From contig WFNF01000015.1 of NCBI GenBank assembly GCA_015488775.1, forward strand, positions 1 through 41,037: a stretch of 41,037 bases of DNA, written 5' to 3'. Position numbers and translations under genes: made by a program. Below the pieces are notes generated by a model that worked only from the letters and a program-made list of their open reading frames with translations, made no database searches and had not been told where the DNA came from. This stretch comes from Helicobacteraceae bacterium (GTDB lineage: Bacteria > Campylobacterota > Campylobacteria > Campylobacterales > Sulfurimonadaceae). This document shows positions 7,242 to 15,421 of the stretch, in pieces (positions within the stretch are counted from its first letter, which is position 1; every line of letters starts with the position of its first letter).

Positions 7242-9029
7242 CTAGTTATTTATAATATTCAAAAAATCATCACCAAATTGTTCAAACTTTTTTTCACCAA
7301 CGCCATTTACCATCAACATTGAGTTTTTGTCATAAGGTTTGTCTTTTGCTAAGTGTTTTAAGGTTTTATCTCCAAAAATTATGTATGCTGGAACATCTAA
7401 CTCTAGTGCTAACTCACGTCTCTTAGCTCTTAATTGCTCAAATAAATCTTCATCATAATCAAAATCTTCACTTTGTTTAACTTTTTTCTCTTTAACATTA
7501 ACCTCTAATCTTGAGGCTTTTATATCTATAGTTTTTTTACCTTTTAAAACATCAACAGATTCTTGTGAAAGTTTTAAAACGCTATACTCACCTATGCTTA
7601 GTAAGTTTAACTCTAAAAGTCTCTCTAAGATTATAAACCAAACTTTTTTACTTATATGTGTACCTATAGAGTAAACACTTAGTTTATCTGCACCATTGGC
7701 CAAAAGTTTTTGCTCTTTTGAACCTCTAAGTATATCTATGACATAGTTTTTACCAAAGCTTTGGTTTGTTTTATAGATACAAGATAAAATCATCTGAGCC
7801 TCTTTTGTTATATCTTCCCTTTTTACACCAATATCTAAACAGTTATCACATCTATCTTTACAATCATCTATTTTATCATCAAAGTATGAGGCCAACTGTT
7901 TATGAAAACATATTTCACTTGTTGCATAAGTGTATATTTTTTCTATTTTTTGAGTCATGTGATCTTTAAACTCTGAGGCTGGTACCTCTTCTAAAAATCT
8001 TTTGTGTTGAGCTATGTCTGATGCATTAAAAAGGAGTAAAACCTCACAATCCTCACCATCACGACCAGCTCTACCAATCTCTTGATAATAATTTTCTGTA
8101 GATTTTGGTAAAGATGTATGAACAACAAAGCGTATGTCACTTTTATCTATACCCATTCCAAAAGCAATGGTTGCCACCATAATGTCAACTTTGTCGTTTA
8201 CAAAATCTTTAAAGTTTTGCTCTCTAACACCTTGTGGTAAACCTGCGTGGTAGGCTAAAGATTTATAGTCATTATCGTTTAGGTATTCACTTAATGTTTC
8301 AGCTTTTTTTCTTGAACTAACATAGATTATGCCACTCTCATCCTCATGTCTGCTTAAGAAGTTTTCAAGTTGTTTGTAACCATTGCTAAGTCTTCTTTGT
8401 GCAGATATAAAGATGTTTTTTCTAAAGATTTTACCCTTAAGCATAAGAGGATTATCTAAGTTTAGGTTGTTAATGATGTCAGATGTTACATGATCAGTAG
8501 AGGTTGCAGTAAATGCACATATATTTGTATCTGGGAAATGTTGCTTAAGTTGAGATAAGGCTCTATAATCATCTCTAAACTCATGTCCCCATTGAGATAT
8601 ACAGTGAGCTTCATCTATAACAAAAAAGTTTATATCTACACATCTTAGAAGATCTCTTGTTTGAGGTGTGTTTAATCTCTCTGGTGAAAGGTATAAAAAT
8701 TTTAAATCTCTATCTAAAAGTTTTGCTATAACTTGATCAACCTCTTGTTTACTTTGGGCTGAACTTATCATATCTGCTGATATATTTTGAGCCTTAAGTG
8801 CTGCTACTTGATCTTGCATAAGTGCAATTAGTGGAGAGATAACAACACTAACACCTTTTTTTAAAAGAGTTGGTAGCTGGTAAACTAAAGATTTTCCTCC
8901 ACCAGTTGGTAAAATCATAAGTAAATCTTGATTATTTAAAATGGCATCAACACCATCTTCTTGCAAAACTCTAAAATTATTGTGACCAAAGTTGTCTTTT
9001 AAAACTCTATATTTTTCATCTTGCAACAA
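7242..9029 (-). CDS. recQ: ATP-dependent DNA helicase RecQ
   Basis: 3'-5' helicase for recombinational repair and fork restart. Seen: Walker A LMILPTGGGKSLVYQLP, motif II FFVIDEAHCISQWGH, motif III AFTATST, motif VI YYQEIGRAGRDG, a Zn-binding RQC region (CFHKQLASYF ... DDCKDRCDNC) and a C-terminal HRDC domain (LRAKRRELALELDVPAYIIF). The open frame extends to 9107, but the extra N-terminus is unlike RecQ. TTG 9029 has AAGG 6 nt upstream and gives about 595 residues, close to the usual 600. Confidence 0.95.
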   Translation of the reverse strand: MLQDEKYRVLKDNFGHNNFRVLQEDGVDAILNNQDLLMILPTGGGKSLVYQLPTLLKKGVSVVISPLIALMQDQVAALKAQNISADMISSAQSKQEVDQVIAKLLDRDLKFLYLSPERLNTPQTRDLLRCVDINFFVIDEAHCISQWGHEFRDDYRALSQLKQHFPDTNICAFTATSTDHVTSDIINNLNLDNPLMLKGKIFRKNIFISAQRRLSNGYKQLENFLSRHEDESGIIYVSSRKKAETLSEYLNDNDYKSLAYHAGLPQGVREQNFKDFVNDKVDIMVATIAFGMGIDKSDIRFVVHTSLPKSTENYYQEIGRAGRDGEDCEVLLLFNASDIAQHKRFLEEVPASEFKDHMTQKIEKIYTYATSEICFHKQLASYFDDKIDDCKDRCDNCLDIGVKREDITKEAQMILSCIYKTNQSFGKNYVIDILRGSKEQKLLANGADKLSVYSIGTHISKKVWFIILERLLELNLLSIGEYSVLKLSQESVDVLKGKKTIDIKASRLEVNVKEKKVKQSEDFDYDEDLFEQLRAKRRELALELDVPAYIIFGDKTLKHLAKDKPYDKNSMLMVNGVGEKKFEQFGDDFLNIINN

Positions 9030-9195
9030 GATAAGCCTTTTTTCTGTGATTTTAACATATCTTTTTATGTGGATGCTAAAAGATGTCAAATATAACATTT
9101 TTATCAAATTTAACGAGAAAATATATATTTATGTATCTTTATACGTTAAAGTGTGGTACAATACCGACTAAACTAAGAAAGTAAAAGGTTTTAAC

Positions 9196-9837
9196 GTGTT
9201 TATTAGGTATATAAGAGCAGATAAAGAAACAAGTGATATAAATACACAGCTTAAAAATACATCTTTATATTTAGCAAAAGATAATAAATCTTTTTGTGAT
9301 GAATATATAGATAAGTCTAACTCTTTACAAAAACTTGATCTACGTGAAAATATCTTAGATTTTTTTAGAAGTTATCATAAATCAACCTTGGTAATAAATG
9401 AGATTGAGGTTTTAAGCACTAATGTTGATGATTTAGTATATATATTTGCTTGTTTATTTAACAAAGATATAAGTGTAATTATATTGTCACAAAACATCAC
9501 TATAGATAAAAATTCATCATCATTACTGCTTTTAGAGAGTATAAACTCTCAACAAAGTGTTAAACTAGAGAAAAATTCTATAGGAAGACCAAAAGGTAGC
9601 AAATCTTTTTCAAAATTTGATATCTATTATGATAAAATCATCAATATGTTAAAAGATGCTAAAAGTGTTAGTGATATCGCAAGAGAGTTAAATATATCAA
9701 GAAGTTCTCTCAATGATTATATTAATTCAAGAGAATTAAAAGATATATATAAAATAACATACAAAGAGTTTGGAGAGTCTATTGATCAAGATATTGAGTA
9801 TATAGAGTGTCCAATTGAAAAAAATAAGGAGATATAA
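9196..9837 (+). CDS. Resolvase-like DNA-binding protein without catalytic serine
   Basis: 213 residues, starting at GTG 9196 behind AAAGG. Residues 1-115 resemble the N-terminal fold of small serine recombinases (MFIRYIRADKETSDINTQL compares with the family Y.RVS..Q). However, the position of the nucleophilic serine reads RAD, so recombinase activity is unlikely. Residues 130-180 hold the resolvase-type linker and helix-turn-helix: IGRPKGSKSFSKFDIYYDKI, then SVSDIARELNISRSSLNDYI. The gene ends just before ccoG (1 nt gap), so the two are cotranscribed. My reading is a recombinase-derived regulator, possibly of ccoG; this is inference. Confidence 0.7.
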   Translation: MFIRYIRADKETSDINTQLKNTSLYLAKDNKSFCDEYIDKSNSLQKLDLRENILDFFRSYHKSTLVINEIEVLSTNVDDLVYIFACLFNKDISVIILSQNITIDKNSSSLLLLESINSQQSVKLEKNSIGRPKGSKSFSKFDIYYDKIINMLKDAKSVSDIARELNISRSSLNDYINSRELKDIYKITYKEFGESIDQDIEYIECPIEKNKEI

Positions 9838-9838
9838 A

Positions 9839-11269
9839 ATGTCTAAAAAAATACCCTACTTAAAGGATTGGTTGCCATACGCTAAAAAAAGACACATTAT
9901 GTATATGATTGCAACTATTATATCTTTAAGTGTACCATGGATAGTTATAAATGGAAATCATCTGTTTTTACTTAGTTTTGAAAAACTAAAACTTCACTTA
10001 CTATTTGTTCAGTTTGATATGCAACAGCTATATCTTATGCCATTTTTACTAATGATACTTTTTTTAGGTATATTTGGGATGACTGTTTTAGGTGGTCGTG
10101 TTTTTTGTGGATGGTTTTGTCCTCAGACAATTTTTAGGGTTGTTTATAGAGATTTTATAGAGACTAAACTTTTAGGTATGAGAAGAAGTGTCAAAAATAA
10201 ACAAAAAGATATAGATTATTCTAAAAATGGAAATAAGGTCAAAAAAGTTATTGCTATACTTATTTGGACTTTTCTTGCATTCCTAGCTGCATCTGATTTG
10301 ATGTGGTTTTTTGTACCACCTGAAGATTTTATGGTTTATATTATGAATCCATCAGAACATACTGTACTTTTTGGGACAATCTTTGTTACAGTTGCTTTTT
10401 TAGTTTATGATATTATCTTTTTACAAGAAAACTTTTGTGTATATGTTTGTCCTTACTCTAGGGTTCAATCAGTTTTATATGATGATGACACAATTATGGC
10501 TATATATAATCCACATCGTGGTGGTGAGATTTATAATGACAACAAAGAGAAAGTCCATAACAAAACAAAAACATTGCTTGAAGTTGAACCACAAGCAGAG
10601 TGTACAACATGTGAAAGTTGTGTTACTGTATGTCCTACACATATTGATATACGCCAAGGTCTTCAGTTGGAGTGTATTAACTGTTTAGAGTGTGTTGATG
10701 CTTGTACAGTTGTTATGGGTAAGCTTAATAAACCATCATTAGTTATGTGGTCAAGTGAAAAAGAGACTTTATACCAAAAAGGTAAAACACATTATCTTAG
10801 ACCAAAAATCATAGGTTACGGTGTTATCTTACTTCTATTGATGGTTATATTACTAAAAATGGGTGGAGATAAAGAGAGAATGCTTCTTAATGTAAATAAA
10901 GAATCAAGACTATACTCTATATCAAACAAAAACAACAAGCATCATGTAGAAAACGCTTATATCTTTTTACTTCAAAATACTGAAAATGAAAAACATAAGT
11001 TTTATTTTGATTTAATAGTTCCAAAAGAGTATGAAGGCAAGATTAAAATTAAAAAGCCAACAGAGCCTTTTAGTGCAACACCAAATGTTAGAAAGAAGAA
11101 AATTGTTGTTTTATACGCTGATGATGTTTTAGTAAAAAGTGATAGAAAAGATACTATCATACCTGTAACGATTAAAGCTTATGCTATAGATAATAAAAAA
11201 GAGATAGTAGTAACAAGAAAAACTACTTTTACATATCCTAAATATGATGTTCTAATGAAACATAAATAA
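9839..11269 (+). CDS. ccoG: Cytochrome c oxidase accessory protein CcoG (FixG/RdxA)
   Basis: Membrane ferredoxin-type protein that reduces copper for assembly of the cbb3 oxidase, as known for the family. Seen: several transmembrane segments in residues 20-215; cysteine blocks GGRVFCGWFCPQTIFR and ENFCVYVCPYSRVQ; two 4Fe-4S clusters in CTTCESCVTVCP and CINCLECVDAC; another transmembrane segment near 340; and an extracytoplasmic immunoglobulin-like C-terminus. The frame opens earlier, but ATG 9839 with AAGGAG upstream is clearly the start. 476 residues, normal length. ccoNOQP is not in the window; the cotranscribed partner is the resolvase-like gene. Confidence 0.93.
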   Translation: MSKKIPYLKDWLPYAKKRHIMYMIATIISLSVPWIVINGNHLFLLSFEKLKLHLLFVQFDMQQLYLMPFLLMILFLGIFGMTVLGGRVFCGWFCPQTIFRVVYRDFIETKLLGMRRSVKNKQKDIDYSKNGNKVKKVIAILIWTFLAFLAASDLMWFFVPPEDFMVYIMNPSEHTVLFGTIFVTVAFLVYDIIFLQENFCVYVCPYSRVQSVLYDDDTIMAIYNPHRGGEIYNDNKEKVHNKTKTLLEVEPQAECTTCESCVTVCPTHIDIRQGLQLECINCLECVDACTVVMGKLNKPSLVMWSSEKETLYQKGKTHYLRPKIIGYGVILLLLMVILLKMGGDKERMLLNVNKESRLYSISNKNNKHHVENAYIFLLQNTENEKHKFYFDLIVPKEYEGKIKIKKPTEPFSATPNVRKKKIVVLYADDVLVKSDRKDTIIPVTIKAYAIDNKKEIVVTRKTTFTYPKYDVLMKHK

Positions 11270-11300
11270 TACTTACTTATCTCATTTTACTAATTACTAG

Positions 11301-11467
11301 TTTCCAAGCTCCAGCTTGGGAATTCATATAGATATTGCTGTAGTAAATGTACTGATGTATGCATTTCTAATGAGGACATTTTCAAAGATAGTAAAAGGTA
11401 CTTTTTTGAATATTCATTGTTTTGTAGTTTGTGTTGTAGTATGTTTTCCCACGATAAACGTGGGAAC
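11301..11467. repeat. Cluster of three REP-like palindromes
   Basis: The 208-bp gap between ccoG and the DoxX gene holds three units. First is TTCCAAGC-TCCA-GCTTGGGAA (11302-11322). Second is a decayed copy with the flank GTATGCATTTC and AATGAGGACATT (11358-11380). Third is TTCCCACG-ATAAA-CGTGGGAA (11446-11466). The third is preceded by TTTTGTAGTTTGTG, which also precedes the unit at 22824. No gene is visible in the gap. Confidence 0.75.
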
Positions 11468-11477
11468 AAGAGGTAAA

Positions 11478-11930
11478 CTAATCTTCTTTACTCATTTTTG
11501 GTAAAAAATTATCTATAGATAATTTTCCTGAACCAAAAGATATTAATGTAAATAACATCAATATATAGTATAAAGGTATCTCATACCCATTATCTCCAGA
11601 ACTAAAGCCGTTTGGAAGATGAACTGTAACTATTGCAACTATCATCACAACAATTAAAGGTATAGATATAAGTCTAGTAAACAGACCTAAAGTTAAAAGT
11701 ACAACACCAGCTAACTCAGTTGATGCAGCCATGTAAGCTTGAAATGTTGGAGCAAAAAGCCCCATCGACTCAAACCAAGATGCTACTGCAGATATATCAT
11801 CCCATTTTCTCATAGCAGGCTCATAAAACCCATAAGCTAAAATGAGTCTTAAAGACAAAAGAGCTACATCTTGTAGTCTTTTAGTAACAGGCTCTATAAG
11901 AGCACAAACTTTTGTTAGTTGACATTGCAT
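11478..11930 (-). CDS. DoxX-family membrane protein
   Basis: 150 residues with four hydrophobic helices. The DoxX pattern is seen in LSLRLILAYGFYEPAMRKW, ASTELAGVVLLTLGLFTRL and a C-terminal YYILMLFTLISFGSGKLSID. ATG 11930 has AAGGA 7 nt upstream and lies 10 nt behind the stop of the KCG-repeat peptide gene, so the two form an operon. DoxX proteins recur in bufferin/HvfA-type gene clusters, where a DoxX (HvfE) accompanies the precursor peptide and the MNIO enzymes. That supports a shared metal- or thiol-stress role; the biochemical function of these DoxX proteins is not established. Confidence 0.85.
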   Translation of the reverse strand: MQCQLTKVCALIEPVTKRLQDVALLSLRLILAYGFYEPAMRKWDDISAVASWFESMGLFAPTFQAYMAASTELAGVVLLTLGLFTRLISIPLIVVMIVAIVTVHLPNGFSSGDNGYEIPLYYILMLFTLISFGSGKLSIDNFLPKMSKED

Positions 11931-11940
11931 ATTTTATCCT

Positions 11941-12201
11941 TTATTTAGATCCACATTTACCTGCGCCACATTTTGACTTAGATTTTTTAGCATCACCACA
12001 TTTAGCAGCTTTTTTCTCACCACCACATTTACCAGCACCACATTTTGATGATTTTTTTTCATCTTTTTTAGCATTTCCACATTTACCAGCGCCACATTTA
12101 CCAGCACCACATTTTCCACCCTCAGCTAAAAGTGAAGTTGAACCTACACCCATCATTAGTGCAGCACCAAGTAGTAGTGCAGATATTTTAAGTTTTCTCA
12201 T
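11941..12201 (-). CDS. KCG-repeat secreted peptide, HvfA-like RiPP precursor candidate
   Basis: 86 residues. Residues 1-26 are a clear Sec signal peptide (MRKLKISALLLGAALMMGVG, ending SLLA-EG). The rest is low-complexity Gly/Lys/Ala/Ser with eight cysteines, every one in a KCG triplet, arranged as GKCGAGKCGAGKCG, KCGAGKCGG, KCGD and KCGAGKCGSK. In HvfA-type precursors the repeated EGKCG cysteines are converted by an MNIO enzyme (DUF692) with a DUF2063 partner into copper-binding oxazolone/thioamide groups. The motif, signal peptide and DoxX neighbour match that class, but no DUF692 or DUF2063 gene lies here. It could also bind metal unmodified. AAGGAAA precedes ATG 12201. Confidence 0.75.
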   Translation of the reverse strand: MRKLKISALLLGAALMMGVGSTSLLAEGGKCGAGKCGAGKCGNAKKDEKKSSKCGAGKCGGEKKAAKCGDAKKSKSKCGAGKCGSK

Positions 12202-12245
12202 TTGATTTTCCTTTTTTTGGCTTTATGCCTTTAAATATATTGAGC

Positions 12246-12275
12246 ATTGTAGCTATAAACTTTACAACTTGTCAG
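12246..12275 (-). promoter_or_regulatory. Sigma-70-type promoter of the KCG-peptide/DoxX operon
   Basis: On the minus strand CTGACA (12270-12275), an 18-bp spacer and TACAAT (12246-12251), about 45 nt before the start codon. Each hexamer matches 5 of 6 consensus bases, unusually good for this AT-rich genome. Confidence 0.5.
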
Positions 12276-12360
12276 TGACATCAATTACATAACATTATAT
12301 TTCATATATTAACATTATATAAACCATACAAAATATATAGTGTAGTAAAAACAATTATAT

Positions 12361-12403
12361 TACTTTATGTAACATTTAATCACTTTATTATCAACATAAA
12401 GTA
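12361..12403. repeat. Spaced 10-bp inverted repeat in the trxA/KCG-peptide intergenic region
   Basis: TACTTTATGT (12361-12370) and its exact reverse complement (12394-12403) with a 23-nt spacer. It sits in the 420-bp AT-rich gap between the divergent KCG-peptide and trxA genes, which otherwise holds only promoters. It could be a two-site operator or chance in AT-rich DNA. Confidence 0.35.
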
Positions 12404-12587
12404 TCAATTACTTAATATATATTGAAAATTACAATTTATCAAAAAAAGTGCTTGATATAATTAAAAGAAAAAGATAGAATTACCCTACGTTATACATATC
12501 GTTAGTTAATGTAACTAAATACTTAAACAAGATACATTATTTTAGTTTAACTTTTGTTACTTTATATTACTTAAAGATTTTAATATG

Positions 12588-12593
12588 TATAAT
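12588..12593 (+). promoter_or_regulatory. -10 box of the trxA operon
   Basis: TATAAT at 12588-12593, 29 nt before the trxA ATG. No good -35 is visible, as is common in Campylobacterota promoters. Confidence 0.45.
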
Positions 12594-12622
12594 TCATTAA
12601 ATCTAATAATACAGGAAGTTAC

Positions 12623-12943
12623 ATGGCAAAATATATTGAATTAACTGGTTCTAACATAGAAGACACTATTAAAGAGGGTGTTGCATTAGTTGACTTTTGG
12701 GCACCATGGTGTGGTCCTTGTCGTATGATCGCTCCAATTATTGAAGAGCTATCTGAAGAATTTGCTGGTAAAGCTACAATTTGTAAAGTAAATACAGATG
12801 AAGAACAAGACATAGCTGTAAAATATGGAATCCGTTCTATCCCAACTCTTATCTTCTTTAAAGATGGTGAGCCAGTTGAAACTATGGTAGGTGCTGCGTC
12901 TAAAGAAGCATTTGCTGAAAAGTTAAACGCTTTATTAGCGTAA
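12623..12943 (+). CDS. trxA: Thioredoxin
   Basis: Cytosolic disulfide reductase, recharged by TrxB encoded two genes downstream. 106 residues. Active site WAPWCGPCRM with Cys30 and Cys33; cis-proline loop SIPTLIFF; buried Asp in LVDFW. AGGAAG lies 4 nt before ATG 12623. It is first in the trxA - thioredoxin-like - trxB operon, with a terminator-like hairpin just behind it, suggesting trxA is made in excess. Confidence 0.97.
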   Translation: MAKYIELTGSNIEDTIKEGVALVDFWAPWCGPCRMIAPIIEELSEEFAGKATICKVNTDEEQDIAVKYGIRSIPTLIFFKDGEPVETMVGAASKEAFAEKLNALLA

Positions 12944-12947
12944 TTTT

Positions 12948-12970
12948 AAAGATGGGTTTATCCCATTTTT
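12948..12970 (+). terminator. Terminator-like hairpin after trxA
   Basis: AAAGATGGG (12948-12956), loop TTTAT, CCCATTTTT (12962-12970): nine pairs including one G-T, with the T run inside the 3' arm. Likely partial termination before the downstream genes. Confidence 0.6.
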
Positions 12971-12999
12971 AACCTCTTTACTTAGCTAAGGAAATACAA

Positions 13000-13479
13000 T
13001 TGGCTAAAAAATCTTTATTTTCTGTCACAACAATATTTGCTTCATTTTTTGGTGCTGCTATGATAGCTGGTGCTTTTGCATACTTTAACTACAAATTTTC
13101 AGAGTATAAATTTATCAACTTTAGAGATTGGGTGTTTTACTCAAAAACTGATATATTTAAACCAAAAGATGATAAATATATACTTGTATTTTATAGTTCT
13201 AAAATGGAAGCTAACTTAGATGAGTTAGTTAAAGCAAAAACACCTTACCACATACTAGCAATAGATTACTATCAAAAAAATGCTAAATCAACTCCAAATG
13301 TAACATTTTTAAGATCTGGAACTAATACAACTTTAAAGTTTATTCAACGATTTAATATCTATAAAGCACCTTCCATTTTTATTATAAAAAAATCAAAAGA
13401 AAATCTTTATAAACAAGATAGTATGATACGAGAACTTGATACAATTAAAGATTTTAATAATAATTTTAAAAGTTTATAA
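13000..13479 (+). CDS. Membrane-anchored thioredoxin-fold protein lacking a CxxC
   Basis: 159 residues from TTG 13000, with AAGGAAA upstream. One N-terminal transmembrane helix (about residues 7-29), then a soluble domain whose strands and loop (YILVFYSS, YHILAIDYY, VTFLRSG, IYKAPSIFII with a likely cis-Pro) suggest a thioredoxin fold. There is no cysteine at all in the protein, so it cannot be a redox enzyme itself. Sitting between trxA and trxB, it may be a scaffold or interaction partner. Fold assignment is by eye. Confidence 0.6.
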   Translation: MAKKSLFSVTTIFASFFGAAMIAGAFAYFNYKFSEYKFINFRDWVFYSKTDIFKPKDDKYILVFYSSKMEANLDELVKAKTPYHILAIDYYQKNAKSTPNVTFLRSGTNTTLKFIQRFNIYKAPSIFIIKKSKENLYKQDSMIRELDTIKDFNNNFKSL

Positions 13480-13491
13480 AAAAGGATTTAT

Positions 13492-14433
13492 ATGTTAGAT
13501 TTAGCAATTATAGGTGGAGGTCCTGCTGGACTTACTGCTGGACTTTACGCTACTCGTGGTGGCTTAGATAACGTAGTTATGTATGAAAAAGGTATGCCTG
13601 GTGGTCAAATTACTCAAAGTAGTGAGATTGAAAACTATCCTGGTGTAACTGGAGATATAACAGGAATGGATTTGATGATTCCGTGGCCAGAGCAGTGTCA
13701 AAAATTTGGTCTTAAACATGATATGGTTGAGGTTAAAAAAGTTGAACTTCTTGATGATGGGACTTTTAACATCCATAGAGGTGATGGTAAGGTTGATCAA
13801 GCTTTAAGTGTAGTTGTTGGTACTGGTTCAACTCCAAAATTTGTTGGTTTTGCTGGTGAAAATGAGTATTTTGGTAGAGGTGTTTCAACTTGTGCTACTT
13901 GTGATGGATTTTTCTATAAAGGGAAAGATGTTAGCGTTATAGGTGGTGGTGATACTGCTTTAGAGGAAGCTCTTTACCTTGCAAAAATTTGTAAAAAAGT
14001 TTATTTAGTACATAGACGTGACACTTTTAGAGCAAGTCCAGCAACTGTTGAACGCATTAAAAATACTGAAAATATTGAGCTTATTTTAAACTCTTCTCCA
14101 AAAGAGGTTTATGGTGACGCGATGGGTGTAACTGGACTTAAGGTAACTACAGCAGATGGTGAAAGAGATATAGATGCACCTGGTTGTTTTATATTTGTTG
14201 GTAGAAACATAAATAACGAAGTTCTTTTAAAAGATGATGGTAGTTTTATATGTGATTTAAATGATCAAGGTGAAGTTATAGTAAACCTTAGTATGAAAAC
14301 ATCTGTTCCTGGTCTTTTTGCAACAGGTGATATGCGTATAGAAGCACCAAAACAAGTTGTAAGTGCAGCAGGTGATGGAGCAGTAGCTGGAATCCAAGCT
14401 ATACATTATGTTGATAAAAAACTAAACTCTTAG
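13492..14433 (+). CDS. trxB: Thioredoxin reductase
   Basis: FAD/NADPH enzyme that reduces thioredoxin. 313 residues. Seen: FAD-binding IIGGGPAGLTAGLYA at the N-terminus, redox-active CATCDG (Cys134, Cys137), NADPH-binding VIGGGDTALEEALYL, and the C-terminal FAD motif GLFATGDMRIEAPKQVVSAA. AAAGGA lies before ATG 13492. It is last in the operon and followed by a hairpin at 14442. Confidence 0.97.
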   Translation: MLDLAIIGGGPAGLTAGLYATRGGLDNVVMYEKGMPGGQITQSSEIENYPGVTGDITGMDLMIPWPEQCQKFGLKHDMVEVKKVELLDDGTFNIHRGDGKVDQALSVVVGTGSTPKFVGFAGENEYFGRGVSTCATCDGFFYKGKDVSVIGGGDTALEEALYLAKICKKVYLVHRRDTFRASPATVERIKNTENIELILNSSPKEVYGDAMGVTGLKVTTADGERDIDAPGCFIFVGRNINNEVLLKDDGSFICDLNDQGEVIVNLSMKTSVPGLFATGDMRIEAPKQVVSAAGDGAVAGIQAIHYVDKKLNS

Positions 14434-14441
14434 TTTTATTG

Positions 14442-14463
14442 CCTACTCACTCCTTTGAGTAGG
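14442..14463 (+). terminator. Terminator after trxB
   Basis: CCTACTCA (14442-14449), loop CTCCTT, TGAGTAGG (14456-14463), followed by TTATATATAAATAAAAAA. Confidence 0.65.
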
Positions 14464-14515
14464 TTATATATAAATAAAAAAGCTTTAATTTACTTTTTTA
14501 CTATAAGGAAATAAT

Positions 14516-15361
14516 ATGTCAGAGATTATAGCTTAGGTGGATGGTGAGTTAAGATTAGATGTATCACTTCAGAGTGAAACACTTTGACTAAATAGAAACC
14601 AAATATCTAAACTTTTAGATAGGGATGTTAAAACAATTGGTAAGCACATTAATAATGTTTATAATGAGGGTGAACTTGAAAAACTTTCAAGTGTCGCAAA
14701 TTTTGCGATAGTTCAAAATGAGGGTGGAAGAAGTGTAACTAGAGATGTAGAACATTATAGTCTTGATATGATTATCTCTATTGGATATAGAGTAAAATCT
14801 TTAAGAGGAATAAGATTTAGACAATGGGCTACATCAGTTCTCAAAGAGTATATTATTAATGATTATGCAATTAATAGGGAAAAAATTAATCAGCAAAGAC
14901 TTTCAAATTTAGTAAGTGATGTAGATTTTATTAAATCACAAATTAAAAATGATACACTAGAATTAAAACAGGGTATATTTTATAACGGACAAATATTTGA
15001 TGCTTATTCATTCATTGTTGATATTATTAAAAGTTCAAAAAAATCAATTACTCTTATTGATGGATATATAGATACTTCAACACTTACAATGCTCTCATAT
15101 AATCATGAAGTTGATATAACTCTTATATCTCACACTTTTTCAAAACAATTAAAGCTAGATGTTGAAAAATACAATAAGCAATATAAACCTTTAACAATTA
15201 TTACAAATAAAACTTTTCACGATAGATATCTAATCATTGATAGTAATAAAGTTTATAATATTGGTGCTAGTTTAAAAGATGTTGGGAATAAAACTTTTAA
15301 TATTAATCTTATGAGTGATTTTTGTGAATATGATATTTTGAAGCGAATCAAAAATCTTTAG
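14516..15361 (+). pseudogene. RhuM-family protein with PLD-like C-terminus, two nonsense codons
   Basis: From ATG 14516, with AAGGA upstream, one frame runs to TAA 15361 and is broken only by TAG 14534-14536 (after MSEIIA) and TGA 14585-14587, where relatives have Trp (SETL-W-LNRNQI). The rest is intact: LNRNQISKLLDRDVKTIGKH (HTH-like), NEGGRSVTRDVEHYSLDMII and IRFRQWATSVLKEYI are RhuM/Fic-neighbour virulence-protein hallmarks. Residues 165-280 form a second domain with FHDRYLIIDSNKVYNIGASL, an HxR...D form seen in PLD-like modules. RhuM proteins are linked to islands and phage or TA functions, but their activity is unknown. Reinitiation at ATG 14768 could still make the C-terminal domain. 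Confidence 0.8.
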
Positions 15362-15421
15362 CTAAGCAATTTTTTTTATGTTACACTTTGCAAAAATAAT
15401 TTGTGATAATGGATATATTTT

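Noticed and set aside
7766-7969. 67-residue frame inside recQ
   Set aside because: Antisense to recQ's RQC region, with codon use set by the opposite strand and no ribosome site.
11912-12205. 97-residue Pro/His/Phe-rich frame on the + strand
   Set aside because: It is the antisense of the KCG repeats; its repeats are a mirror of those codons, and it has no ribosome site of its own.
12619-12813. 64-residue frame opposite trxA
   Set aside because: Pure antisense shadow of a highly conserved gene.
14534-14587. Stop-codon readthrough or selenocysteine at the TAG/TGA of the RhuM gene
   Set aside because: The TGA replaces a Trp, not a Cys; a TAG also occurs 49 nt upstream; and TGA acts as a normal stop elsewhere (petB). 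Two ordinary nonsense mutations are simpler.
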